From the NCBI RefSeq assembly GCF_037975245.1, contig NC_092580.1, positions 31,881,001-31,945,000 on the forward strand: a stretch of DNA of 64,000 nucleotides, read 5' to 3'. Shown piece after piece: positions 34,494 through 47,144 of this stretch (its first letter is position 1; each line of letters begins with the position of its first letter). The stretch is from Apostichopus japonicus. Taxonomy: Eukaryota; Echinodermata; Holothuroidea; Aspidochirotida; Stichopodidae. Below the pieces are notes generated by a model. The model saw only the letters and a program-made list of their open reading frames with translations, ran no database searches and was not told the origin of the DNA. Position numbers and translations under genes: made by a program.

Positions 34494-34971
34494 TCATCTG
34501 TCTGACAATTGATCGAGTCCATCCATGACATCTCCGAGAAGCACCCGAAAGTACACGTAGTACCCATGGAGATTACATTCCATACTGTCTGAGAGACAAC
34601 CCTGGGAGTCTGTAAGCATCACGTTTAGTTTGATTGTCGAGGTCAGACGTAAAACATCTGATGTAACTGCTGTTTCTACATCAGGGTATAGCTTCTGCTG
34701 CATGGTACCGGGATACCCACATATGGACTGTGTGTCTAGTGTCGTCGGACAAAGTACAATGGAAATAACCTCGATAATTATGTAGTGTGCGTTTCAGCCA
34801 GAGTATTGCCACATAACCAGAGATATCACGCTGGGAAGTCGCTGGAAGGTATGGAATGAGTTTTGGAGTGTTGGTTTCCCACGTCCAGTCATAATGGTCT
34901 CGACAGGAACCTCTTTGTGAAAAACGAGAGCGGCGCCCGTATAGACAATGTAAAACGTTATAAAATTTCAA
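34494..34971 (-). pseudogene. Protein-like frames with possible frameshift, unassigned
   Basis: Two minus-strand frames overlap. The first (34971-34681) ends with YRGYFHC, which resembles the D-x-G-x-Y-x-C end of an immunoglobulin-like domain, with a Cys and two Trp (GSC, DWTW) upstream. The second (open from about 34795 to the stop at 34494, one base out of register) reads protein-like text, including CGYPGTMQQKLYPDVETAV and a HGYYVYF stretch. They could be a frameshifted remnant, one exon with a shadow frame, or chance. The Cys-to-Cys spacing (49 residues) is short for an Ig domain and no strong splice sites bound the region. Low confidence. Confidence 0.18.
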
Positions 34972-35308
34972 TTATTTCAGTCTTTCGTATATACCATAAC
35001 GCCTTTGTTAGATATAATTAGCCTCATTATACATATTATACGCCAGCCAAGTTCAAAATGAATAACGGGTGCATGAATCATGTCCAGAGTATCTGTGGGG
35101 ACCCTTGATAGTCACCTGTGAACACGCCTCCCCATCCCCACCCCTAGCCTGATGGAGTGTTTAACATTACCTCTCCTCAGGCCGTGGCGGTAGATTCGTG
35201 TTTGGTTGACTTCGTCACACTTGATAATGGTACCATGATTGTAACTACACAATTAAAAGAACGACGCACCGTGATAATCTGTCAATTCCAGCACTTTTCT
35301 CCGAGGAA

Positions 35309-35310
<2 letters not shown>

Positions 35311-35364
<54 letters not shown>
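35311..35364. repeat. (TA)n microsatellite
   Basis: Pure TA run of about 54 bp. Confidence 0.96.
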
Positions 35365-35368
<4 letters not shown>

Positions 35369-36268
35369 TAGAGTTACTACTATAGTTCTAACAAAAATGG
35401 CATATTTCATCATGATACATGAACAACACACAACATGTAGAACAAATTTACAGCCGCTCTTTGATTTATTCGGTTAGTAACTCGTCGTTATAATTAACAG
35501 TAGTTCGTTAGTATAGCTGTCTGGCTGCAGAAAGCTCATTTCCTTACATTGGTGAGTTATTTGAGCATTACTACCGTGACTAGGTCAGAATGGTGCAAAG
35601 GCGCCATGTACTGCAATATAGCTAACTACAGCATGATATTCAAACTGTTCCCATTAATCTCGTCCTATATAACTTCCTGAAGTGAGACCATGCAGGGAGC
35701 ATGACATCTGCGTGTATGGTCAGACAATCGGCCGATTGCCGATTGCGGCATTTGACTTTGTGTTTCCTTCGGTCGAAATGCGCCACGCGATATCGTAGGT
35801 CGTCGTGGACAATTGATGGAAAATTCAGCCCACGTGACAATTTTCCCATGCAAACAAAGATAAAGTTAGGAAATTTGAAATTAAAATGTTTGGTCCATAG
35901 ATCAAACGGTAACCTCGGACCTCGGACGGGATGGACTTTTTTCTTAAAACTAAATGATTCAAATCGTTTTGGTATCATTTCCTATTACATGCAGACATGT
36001 CTCTAACCTTCACAGCAAATATTTCTGACTTTGTGAATTTTCTTAAAGAAAAGTCACCCCATGCAGGTTCAGATAGACCATACATGCGCACGAAAACAAG
36101 CCACAATATATAAGTTATCTACTGTCACGTGCTATTTTGTCACATGGGCCAATATATTGTGGAAGGCGACGAAGTGTCCAATGGAGACTCCCATATAGAC
36201 CAGCTAGGCTGTGATCACTGTGAACAATTAGCAAGATATGCCATATAGGCATATATGATAGGTTATAT

Positions 36269-36302
36269 CATGGAGCTATAAACATCTGTTTATAGCTCCA
36301 TG
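36269..36302. repeat. Perfect 16 bp palindrome with 2-base spacer
   Basis: CATGGAGCTATAAACA (36269-36284), TC, then its exact reverse complement (36287-36302). Able to form a cruciform or a very tight hairpin. Confidence 0.95.
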
Positions 36303-39300
36303 GTCATATCAAGCTATCAATACCAATGTCAATTTATATTAGTAAAGCCGTGTACACAAATGGAGCAGGTAGTTGTGTGTGAAAATCACGCGTTTGAAGA
36401 GTGACTCTATACCGGTCGTGTCTATTGTAAGGCTACATCCGGTCTGGGCTATTGAAAATAAACTATAGTGCAGTTTATTTCAGTTTGCTCTTTGGGGCAG
36501 CAGATTTCCAGATAATTGGTGCCGACAATTCTGGGACGATATATATGATTGTCCCGCGTGGTCACAGATAAGACAGATTTTAAAGTGTTGTCTAGGCAGC
36601 CGAGTCCAACAGGAAAGGGATTAATATGTCCATGAATAAGCCGCACGCAATTATGTTTCCCGACATTAGGCCACATCACAAGAGGTAACCTACACTTGCA
36701 TACAGTGACTTTATCCTACACTGATGATGCACTCCCCGATAAACGTCGTGTTAGCATTCATGAACTCAGATGCGGATCAACATGCACACACCAGTCGGGT
36801 CCAGGGGGGTGTTGGCCTTTAATCCTCACACAAAAGTTACTAGCACAACCTAGCCTGTAGACCTAATTAGACCTTTATATACACTAGAATCTAAAATATA
36901 CGTCTCAGGGTTTACCATTTCACGTCTAAAAGTTATTTTTTATTTCTGGCGGATGGCTCCTAGAACCCCCCCCCCCCCTTTAAAAACATGCGAGTTAGTT
37001 GCAGCGACATCAGGACCGCACCCACTCTTTTTAAATCAGGGATTTGCTATGTCCTAACAAATTGCCTGATCTAAAGCACCTCTGTCCACCATGCGCTCAG
37101 AGCCTGATAATTTCAAAGGCATTCACTTCCCAGGGCCCTCTCAGAATTTGTAAGTTCAATAAAGTTATATGAAGAATTTTCCATTGATTTATCCCCCTAA
37201 AACATCAAAAAGACAACAATCTATTTGAGAAAATAAACAGCTAATATTTAGCAATCGATTAATTCTTTTGTTGATGTTCTATTGAAAGGTCATTATGAAA
37301 GCTATTATTTGCTCATAATTTCTATAAAAAGAAAACGCCGATGTCAAATTGTTCTATTAAAAGAATATCAATCGTCCAATACAAAAAAAATATTTTAGTC
37401 CGCTGGGTATAATTGCGTTTTGTTTATCTTATTAATATAAGTTTGCTATTTAAGGAAATATTGGCTTCTGCCGCTGAGCGTCGCCTTAAATATCAATCTG
37501 CCCAACGCCCACAACTGGTATACCCTGCTTGTATTAGTTATTTATAACTGACCCTCAGAGTTAGAACAATATCTACGAAATAACAGCGAAAGTGCGGTTG
37601 TCTATATCACACACAATATACAGTCGAAGCGCATTTTCGTGACTCGGAAAACTAAATGCCATTCTTCAGACACAGCCCACTGAACCGCATATATTATACG
37701 GCATTACAGATACTGCAAACGTAGTATTAGCATAATTATGTTTCTGTTTTTGATGTTGTCTATAAAGTTAACCTGAAAACTGTCTTGTTTTGTCGTTTGT
37801 TTGTTTGTCTTTCTATGGTCTTGTGTTTTTCTCATCCTAAAAGCTCATCTGTGTAGCCGCCAAAACTTTAGCGTTGTAAAAACTTGCTCAGTGCATGCAT
37901 ACGGCCGCATGTCAATACGAAATCCGTATGTTTATATTTAATGCGAACTGCGACGACTCAAGCAACTATGACGTCACACATGTATCACCGGCTTGACAGA
38001 CGGAATATTTCATATCATCGCGTTATTAAATGCCTATTTCATGCAACCTCGTGAGGGACCAATCAGCTTGCGTTTTAATATCGCTCGGTGTTTATTAAGT
38101 GGCACGTCCTTCTGGTCTGGAATCAGGTCAAGTTTTGATTTCTATACATCTCCCCGGGGCAAATTGACCAGCCAAATAGAGACCAAAATAAAATCCGTGA
38201 GCACGTTCACAAAGCTTACCATCTTTTTAAATTTTGGTAGAGAGTGGTCAGTTGAGTTCAAGGATAAAAATTCCATCCATGCTATGGCGAAAGAATTTGA
38301 CAAGGCAAGCCGTTGAAATATAACGGGAGTAAATAATCACCTCCACGTACGCTACACGGCAGTGTGCCAATATGCCACAATGTGTCCGAACAGCTGACCT
38401 AAGGTCATCGACCTATTATTCTATTCACGTTACGTTTTGAAGGTCATTTTCAATCTTGAAAGTTGAATAAAATTATGAAATGAATTCATATTGAACGTAA
38501 TAATAATTTTGAACATGAGTATAACCATTATGTGACTATAATTATATGGTACAGAGTGGGCAGCACCGTATGTGGGATATAGACTATTTTTGTCATTCTT
38601 TATATATTTAATAGCCTTCTTTTTTATCATCGTAACATTTCTAAGTTTTCTTCAATAGTTTACGGACGTCTGCTAACTGCCTTCACAGTAGGGATACGGT
38701 GTCGGAAATGCAAGTGTCACTATTTCATAATCAGTATCGGTAAACATCGATAAATGAAAACGTTCTTTTCTTTTGTTATGATATTAGGTCATACACAAAC
38801 TCAGTGACTTCAGTTCCTACAGATGATTCTATTATACTTGTTCCCTTTTAGTTGTAGTTTGAAACCAATGAGTTTGTTTACTCTATAGTTTGCTTTACGT
38901 CACCTACTCCGATATGCACATTAAATGATGAATCAACGGGGATATAAACGTTCACGGAAAGCATTTTATTACGAAACGGTTTTAACTGATATATTAAAAT
39001 GAGAATAAGGGAGTTAGATGTAGGCTATATAAACCTAATATACACGCAGTACAACCTTATACCGTAATATACCGTAATGTCGAAAGTAGGACCTATCATT
39101 GTTAACAATAGACTACTGTAGGTTGTTTCGTCTGATTTCTCGTTCGCTTTACCCGTAACCCTTAGCAACCATACCGAAATCGCCGAGTCACGATTCCCCA
39201 TGCTAGGCGGACGATTTCGGGTAGGTAATGTGTTAATAAAACCCATTATCATTCTTTAGTTGGCAATACTTGTTTCACCAAATCCAGAGTTCGTCAAATT

Positions 39301-40676
39301 GAGCTGACCAATTATGCAATGTCATATGAATAAGCTCATTGTGAACCAGTGCGCTAAAAAACGAGGAGCTTCTTTGAGCAGTTACAGTAATAAGTATAGT
39401 TATTCTAATTTTACAAACACATTATAATTTTTTATGGACTTTCTCACTCATTCCGGCCATTAGACTGTCATTTCGTGTATCAGTATTCTCGAAAAGAAGT
39501 TTTGGAATGGGATGTTCAAAATATTGTCGGTGAACACCGCCTCTATCTAACCCCCCCCCCCCTTCCACCACCTAGTAGAAAACTGCTGAATACGTCTATT
39601 AAAATAAATCGTCGATATCAGTAACTTGCAGTAGATGAGACGTGAAAATGGGCATGGGTAGGCGTGGGCATTATTGTTATTATTTTCGTTCTCATTAGTC
39701 TCTTGTTATTGTTTCATATTTTTTTTTCAAATCATGTGAATCCGTGTTTATCAAATGATGATGAAATTCAGAATAGATATTACCAAATGTTTCTTCTCGC
39801 GTGCAAGTACGGATTGGCACAGGAATGTGCAAGATATAAAAAAGGCAGTTCACAGGGTCATATGTCATTTAAAGTATTGTGTTCGGGCCACATTCTTACC
39901 CACTGGTAACCCGCTAAAATTCTTCCGAGAGACTGTTTTGTTCACTTTGTTTATAGCACAGTCCGCTGTTTAGGTATTTTTCCACAGCCTTACGTCATCG
40001 GTTTTTATATAACTTAGTGTGTGTGTTCTCTCTCCTTGACAACAAGAGGATAGCGTGCGATATCGACAGAGTGATATTAACTTGGCCAGAATCCAACTCA
40101 CCCTGTCTGCTAACCTTTGGGTATTGCAATGTGATTGCGAAACTCGTTTATGTCGTCGTCTGTGCTTTGCGCTCACGTTACCGGCTTGTGATTATGAAAG
40201 TCGTGTGGCGCGCAATTGTGGCTTATGTCGCAGTTGAAAATCGCTGTTCATTTAAAGGTGCTGGTGATTACTATAGTGTTTCGAGTTCTAATGGAACAGC
40301 AATTAACCGGATAAAACTGAGTGTGGTGGGCGGGGGGGGGGGGTGGGTGAGGTGGGAAGAGGGTGATACGTCTTATTTCAGCCATTTCACGTTTCATACA
40401 TCTGTGAAAGTAGGTTCATATTCCTTGGTTGTTTACTTTTGAAAGGTCATTTTTTGTCACATAGTTTTCCAAATACTGGAGGAAAGCTAAGATGCCTATA
40501 ATCCATCCGTTTCGCTTCATATAATTGTGTAGGTTTCACACTCCACTGAAGAGTTTATTAATGTGATACAATTATTGTAGACTCATTGCTAAATCGGTTT
40601 CATATTGCTTAAAATTATAGAAGCAAGCAAAAAAAGGATTTCATGAAACAATGAGAATGTAACATTTTCAGCAACA

Positions 40677-42517
40677 TTTATTTATTGCATCCCATATTCC
40701 TCTTAGTATAAAAATAGCCTTCTGTTTTTATTTACATTTTATACATACACTGTTAGTTACAGGTCTTTGGAATATAAATAATGATAATTTATTATAAAGA
40801 AAAAAAATTCTCCATTCATCATTAAGAAAACTCAAGATGCACTTAAGTATGTCTTTGAAATTTCTATTCAACTATATTGTTCAACTATGACTTCAATGAT
40901 AAGGCAATATTTTTTTTTTATGACTTCCATTGGCAAACTGTAGCAACTTCTGGCATGTAAACTGATATCACCATGAAACTGGAAAACACTTCAGCCGTGA
41001 ATGTGATCATGTAAAGCATGTGATGGTGACATTCAAAACAACATGTTATCTTGTGGCATATGGAAGAAAATTATTTCTGCATCTCACAAGTTGGTCGCCA
41101 CTTTTCCCACTTCTGACACCATCTCATGAGTAATGAATTCGATTTCAACCAAGTAACCCTATCTGAATACATGTCGTTTTACTGAAATTGCCACAGTTAG
41201 ATTTATTTTGACTCTAAATTTTGCATAATGTGTTTCTTATATATTTTAACGATTAATTCCACATTTGAAAAGATATAGTTTTTTTTTTTCCCTTTCAAAG
41301 ACACACTTTTAACTACCAACATCCATGATGCACAGAGGTAATGATGGTTACATAACTCTCAGAAATAAATTAACATGAAAACAATTTGTTTTAAAGCAAT
41401 TCTCCAGACATGCTGAAACATACACACACACACACACACAAACAAACATCAACAAAACTTCAGCACTGATTATCTCAACTTTGTAAATAAACATGTAACA
41501 TAAAACCTCTTGAAAGTAAATAACAGAAAATAATAGAGTACACATAAATAACAATATCAACGTGGGACAAGAATTGAGTACCTTTCCAAAGTACCACAAA
41601 CTAGTCGTGAAAACTGAGGGAGGTTCACATATTCATAAATAAAGACCCAAAATAACAGAAAACTCTTCATTTGCTCCGACATTAATTTATGCGACACAAA
41701 TAACACATTCCAATTCTGTCAACGAAAGGATTAAAACCCTTCAGAACATTCGCTAACATCGTAACTCGTATCACAGACTGCACAAAGTTCCGACAAGCCC
41801 TCTTATGAGCTCACATATATGTCGTTTGCAATTAAAGATAGAAACTATTAGAAACCATTCAAAGATTCACAATGAAAAATTCAAAGTCAAATTCAATAAA
41901 CATACACATTTAAAAAGTGGGTGTTGACCATTTAAAAATCAGATTGAGAAAGAGTGGGGTGAAGAAAAAAAAAGGAGTGCGGACCAAGAAAAAAAATCTT
42001 GCAATTCAAATTGGAAATTGATAAAGACGATATTAATTTAATAAACCACAGTTAACGATGAATTTGTCAAAAGACTTACACAACATGATAAAATAAAACA
42101 AATACATTCAACGAACCAACAATTAAAGAGCTATATTAATTTTCTGTTAACTCAAAAGTAAATTTGGTCTTTTGGGTTTCTCCTGTCTTTTAATATGGCA
42201 CAACTAGTTTGGTGGGAATCAAGAACTAGGTCCCTCATCGAGAAAGTGGATGGGGTGGGGGGGGGGATCGGGACCACATGTAACCATTGCCAAGTTACAT
42301 GTAACGTTACGTTGAATACCATATTGCACACTTCCATGTAACGTAAGAAAAGGTTTTGAAGCACCACAAGTACGTAATTCACACACAGTCACACACAGTC
42401 AATCTCGCAAAGTATTCCCCTTCTATATGTGTGGGACTGATGTAGGGACCAACATTTTGTTTTTGTTGTTGTTGTTCAAAAGGTAGAATGAAGGTGAATC
42501 TATCAGTGGACCCACGG
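40677..42517 (-). other. Probable PIM 3'UTR
   Basis: Sequence downstream of the kinase stop codon on the minus strand. It is AT-rich and CpG-poor like the gene body. Tandem AATAAATAAA polyadenylation signals lie at 40677-40686 (minus); a nearer AATAAA lies at 41202-41207, so the true end is uncertain. Five AUUUA pentamers (minus strand) cluster at 41366, 41484, 41517, 41545 and 41636, with another at 42159, the arrangement of an AU-rich instability element. A CA microsatellite sits near 41421-41450. Confidence 0.55.
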
Positions 42518-42969
42518 TTAACTGATGCACTCCTCCTCTGTAAAGTCGACGTCGATCCCAGAGTCTGAATCTTTGGAGTTGTCAATGTTTTTCTTGAACT
42601 CATTTTCCTGAGCATGAAGGTCCTCGTGACTAGAGTGTGGACTCCCTGAGGGGGAACTCTCAACGCTGTTGCCTGGCTTTCTGTGGCACACTGTGACTGG
42701 GTCCTGCATCCAGGGGTGTCCAAAGACGCCTTCAAGGTCTATTCTTTGCTTTGGTTTCACACATAGCATGGATCTGATGAGGTGTCTGAGTGAGTCTGAA
42801 AGTCCCGGTCGGAAATAGAGTTCGCAACGGCAAATGTCCTCATCTTTTTCAAAAGGAATGTCCCCGCATGCCATATCATAGAGCAGAATACCGAGTGACC
42901 AGACCGTGGCTTGTTCTCCTTGATATCTGTGGTATCTAATCCATTCTGGCGGACTGTATACTCTTGTTC
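42518..42969 (-). CDS. PIM: PIM exon 5 (C-lobe and tail)
   Basis: Residues 203(split)-352. Preceded by the acceptor TTTGCAG and ends with TAA at 42520-42518. Encodes [35 protein letters not shown] and the acidic tail. From memory, vertebrate PIM genes split this region into two exons. Here it is one. Confidence 0.95.
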
Positions 42970-45900
42970 CTGCAAAGAACAAACAACGATAAAAAATATG
43001 TTTAGTGCATAATGTCAAACCAACATGAAATATTTCAGATATTTAAAGCCCAAAAAAAATCACATCATAAAAACGTTTTGCAATCCCATTGTTTGCACTA
43101 ACAATGTTAAATAACTACTCTTTGGCTTAACACCAAACAAACAGTTACACTTCCCATGACCCCCAAAGACTATCACTGTAGCTCACCCTATCAGCTGATT
43201 TCTTTTCGAGTTCATGATGCCAAAAACTTCCTAGAAGCAACCTTGTCACTTTCCCAAGGTGACTTTTCTTCAATTGGCTCATGATAGTGGGGGGGGGGGG
43301 TGCAGTCATAAATCCCCTACAACAGGTGAAGAATGTCACCTTCTGACCCCTACTGCAATTTAAGAGGTAAAGGGTAAATAAGGCAGCCAGCATTGTTGAT
43401 TGTCTAAGACACTTCACAGAATTGTTTCTCAATGGTTGGCTCGGTGCCACCCATGACAGAATTATGCATTGTCACCACAGAATAATTTTATAGCAAGTGT
43501 TGCAGTAAGTAATAAGGTAAAAACAGTTCCTTTTCCCTTCTAGTTTTATCTCAAGTCTTTTTGGCTTTATTCTTTCAAAGACCAATCCATTACTCGAGAT
43601 TAATTCTGTTACCTCAGCTTTTTGAAAATGAGGAAAGGGCTCAGGTTATTGACATCAAACAACCCTAACATTATCAATATAAATGCCCACAAATCTTGTC
43701 CATTTCTACAAAACTAAGACCTTTCATGTAAATAGTGACATTTGAGAGATGGATAATTTACCCCACACGTACAGATCAAGAACTAAGTCATCTAACAAGC
43801 CTATCAATAAACCCACACATATTTTTTCCCTTTCACCACACCCACATATTGTCACACAGTCACAGCAATACAGAGAATGTCACATCTTTTTTTTTATCTT
43901 GCACACAAGATAGCTATGGGTTATCTGCTGGCAAATTTATTACAGAGTGAGTGGGTGGGCATGCAGCAGACAGATCCGCAGAAGTGTGTGGCTGTCTGCA
44001 AACCGACAAACAACATAACAACAATAATAGTGAGAGCCCACAACTCCTAGATGCAATTATAATTGCAAAGCTCCAATGCCAGTAGATCTCTCGTCCCTGG
44101 TAAAAGATCGCTTTATTTGGGGCTAGTTGCGCAACGGCTCGACTGTGTATGCCAGTCTTAATTAAATTGCTCAGTATGAGTACAGTATTATTCATAGGTT
44201 GGCTCATAGTGACTGTGAATGCTGTAATTGCTACGCAGTTCTAACTCATCACCCAAAAATAAATATGTCTCTTTTTTGCTTTGGTGCAGCATGTGTGTAA
44301 AATGTACACACTTTATGTCAAACTAACAATGAAATGTTTAAAACATTTTCTATTATCTAAAGGGGGGGGGGGAAGGGGGTATATCGGGGTTTTTGCTATT
44401 GTCCCAAATGCTGGTACTGTATTGCCTTGTTTCCCCATCTCTACACTAAGGTCATGGCTGCTACTTGTCAATGGCTAGAACAGTGTCTGCAATAGCTGAA
44501 CCAAACATTGGACTCCAGACCCCAAAACAAAAACCCATTTACAAAGCAGTTCAAAGTCCTTCACCCCCAATAAATCAAGATCACTTGGTAACTGTTCAAG
44601 TGTGACCGTTTTGGAAAATGAAGGGTGTTGGCAGGGAAGCAATGAGAACAAAACAACCACATTCCACAGCTGATCACAGCAAGGCACACACAATGGGTGG
44701 AGCCAAACAGTCACCTGGTAACAGCACAAAGGATTGGCACAGGGTCAATGAGCTTTGTAGTAGCACTGTTGTTAACAACAAAGGCCTGTGAATTCAAATA
44801 TTTTGGGAGGGAAACGTTGGCAGTGCTAGGCAAAGCCTGGCAACAAAGTTAACACCAGACCGCTTAATTATCCAATCAATGCTTTTGTGACTTTGTTATT
44901 GTGATTTGAATGCTTACAATAGTTTTTGCAAATAAAAAATGTATAACAAAACAAAATGGGTGGACAAGACAACTCCCTCTGACATAGAATAATAAGAATA
45001 TTAATAATAATAAAAATAATAACAAGCTTACCATCAAAGTCTTTGTAGATACCATCTGTAAGGAAAGCCCCAGATCCAAAGTCAATCAATTTTAATTTTC
45101 CTGATTTGAGATCGACCAAAATGTTCTCGTCTTTCAAGTCTCTGTGTAACACACCAACTTTGTGACATTGTCTGGTGGTTTCGACAATTTGTTGGAAAAA
45201 GTTCCTACAGACTTCCTCTGGGAGTGGACCATTTTCAGTGATAAAGTCAAATAGGTCCTTTACTGGTTGTGGCCTCTCCATGATGATAATGAAGCTCTCT
45301 GGCCTTTCATAATAGTCTAAGATCTTCACACATCCGGGTAACGAGGCAACACGCTGGAGAAGGCTGATTTCGATAGGCACTCTTTGATGATTAGGCAACT
45401 GTTGGGTTAAAAAACAAAAAGGTTGCAAATTCCAACTCATATTACAACAAGAACATAATGACAGGGCTAGACTTAAGAAAACTCACCATTCCCCAAACCC
45501 TTCCCTCTCAATAGTTAATTTATCTCATCTCTAATCTGACTTGCCAACTCCATAAACCATAGAATTCGAATATGTTAAACTTTTAAGAAGACAACAATTA
45601 AAGAATTATGTTTTGAACAGGGAAATAATATTTCAATCTCATAATTTACGCCTGGCTACATTAAGAAATGACGAAAATATGACGTAAGCAGTATCTAATC
45701 TGAATTATACGGAAGTCACGGCTACCAGGAACTTTGTTTCAATAATAACATAAACAATAAAGTTCTCCCCCGGATCTAACTCGGATGTGTTCGTCATAAA
45801 AAAAAATGCATACTAAACGGTAGCTACGTTTGAAATTAAACCTTCAGTGGAAAATTAAAATGCACGAAGGTGTGAATTATGATCGATTTTCATTGAAAAA

Positions 45901-47144
45901 TTAGAGGAAATGGAACATATGTTGCGTTTACAGATGGTTTGAGCTACAACGAACTGCTCGGTTTAATTCCCACGCAACGAACCTAGACTAAATTGGCACT
46001 CAGCCAACCGGCGTAGTATACCAATAATAATAACTAGGCACAACGTAGTGTGTGTGTATGGAATGACAATGCATTACAGTTATAAAACTGGTACGCCGGT
46101 AGCTGTCGTGCGAGAAAGGAGAGTTTTGAAAGGCATGGAAAAGGAAATATAGAAAAGAATATGTTCTTACCGTATGCCAGTCGTTGACTTTCTCCTTAGC
46201 AACTATTTTGATTGCAACCTGTAGAGAGAATGAATGATGGATAAGTTAAGTTGCAAATCAAGACAGAACCACAACATAGTTCTTGTAAGTTGTAGTGAAA
46301 CTTTTAAGCCAAACGAAACGAGTACAGTTGTTAAAGTATCTCAAATATGACAAAATGAATTTCGTCCATTAAATATTATGTTAAACTGATGTGTTGATAT
46401 TTAAACCAACAACATGCTTGGAACTCCTACAAGAAGTATTGTTTGAATCAAAGTTTGAATGTTACAAATAAATGAATGGATTCTGAGCAAGAAGAAGTTT
46501 TAACAATCTCCTTGGTCATATGCGTACAAAGTACAAACTAGTTACAAACGAAAGAAAGTTATTTCCACGTTTTAGTCAAGAAACATAACGTACCGGTAAA
46601 TCATCCTGAAGCCGACAGCCCGAGTAGACCGTTCCAAATCCACCACTGCCAATACAGTTCCCTAAGCTGTAAGTCTTTTCAAAGGGTCCCTGTTGCTCTG
46701 GTTCGTGGTGTTTTCCTGGAGAGAGAGAAACATGTGCAAATTTGGTTTAACATTCAATATCTTGTAACGAAGACTACTAACATGGCACTAGGCCTGGTAC
46801 TGCATCTGTATCACAGATAATACTAGCTGGGATCCAATGTACATACCTACGAAACCAACGTTGTTACTCTCATTAAAGTTAAGTAAAATATAAATGTTAC
46901 CAATGCAACAACTTAGTGTCAAAAGCAACATAGAACATTTTCAGCTAATAGAAAATAAAAGGCATCATCAGCCCATCCCATATACGATGCTAAGGACAAG
47001 ATTGTACAATATAGCAGAGTAAAGATGAGACACAAAATACATACCATGACCATTGCAAAAGCGAATTAACTTACCGATTTTATTCTTTATATTCATGCCG
47101 CATATTTCCACAAAATGATTGGTAATTTTGCGGTGCAAATTCAT
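42518..47144 (-). CDS. PIM: PIM-family serine/threonine kinase, complete, 5 coding exons
   Basis: Joined exons 47144-47075, 46715-46594, 46218-46171, 45398-45032 and 42969-42518 give 1059 nt, 352 residues plus stop; every junction is GT-AG and in phase. Landmarks: glycine loop GSGGFG (46-51), ATP lysine in VAIK (K68), alpha-C glutamate E90, hinge ERPQPV (121-126) with the PIM-specific extra proline, catalytic HRDLKDEN (D167), DFG (186-188), and SPPEW (208-212) in place of APE. PIM kinases are constitutively active cytosolic/nuclear survival kinases without a regulatory domain, controlled mainly by transcription, mRNA decay and protein turnover (family knowledge). The fold matches vertebrate PIM1-3, but the sequence is clearly diverged, as expected of an invertebrate single PIM. 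A 59-residue polar tail (294-352) is longer than in vertebrate PIMs and ends acidic, with DSGIDVD at 338-344. Confidence 0.95.
45032..45398 (-). CDS. PIM: PIM exon 4 (hinge, catalytic loop, DFG)
   Basis: 367 bp, residues 81-202 plus one base of codon 203. Acceptor CCAACAG before 45398, donor GTAAGC after 45032. Carries alpha-C, hinge, HRD and DFG motifs. The 3' intron (45031-42970, 2062 bp) is the longest of the gene. Confidence 0.95.
46171..46218 (-). CDS. PIM: PIM exon 3 (micro-exon, VAIK)
   Basis: 48 bp, 16 codons (65-80), reading [16 protein letters not shown]. Acceptor CTCTCTACAG, donor GTAAGAAC, phase 0 on both sides. Matches the PIM segment that carries the ATP-binding lysine. Confidence 0.93.
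46594..46715 (-). CDS. PIM: PIM exon 2 (glycine loop)
   Basis: 122 bp, rest of codon 24 to codon 64. Acceptor TCTCTCTCCAG, donor GTACGT. Contains [18 protein letters not shown]. Confidence 0.94.
47075..47144 (-). CDS. PIM: PIM exon 1 (start codon)
   Basis: 70 bp from ATG at 47144 to the donor GTAAGTTAATTC. It encodes [20 protein letters not shown] and three more residues. Chosen because the phase fits exon 2. A second in-frame ATG (codon 17) is possible but the first is in good context (ATCATGA, A at -3). The N-terminus is short and PIM-like (compare MLLSKINSLAHL in human PIM1). Confidence 0.88.

Larger units (their letters stand above)
34972..40650. other. Intergenic, no gene recognised
   Basis: Contains the TA array at 35311, a perfect palindrome at 36269-36302, C runs near 36967 and 39551, a G run near 40331, TGACGTCA at 37969, and a CCAAT word near 38058. 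Open frames such as 37993-38316 (plus) and 40017-40442 (plus, 141 codons) have no domain signature. Confidence 0.4.

Noticed and set aside
36724-36750. Further CTGATGA words (also near 9525, 42775, 58839, 60366) as hammerheads
   Set aside because: None is followed by a stem II and GAAA, or has a matching stem I.
40017-40442. 141-codon plus-strand frame
   Set aside because: Runs through a G homopolymer (GGGGG) and shows no recognisable domain.
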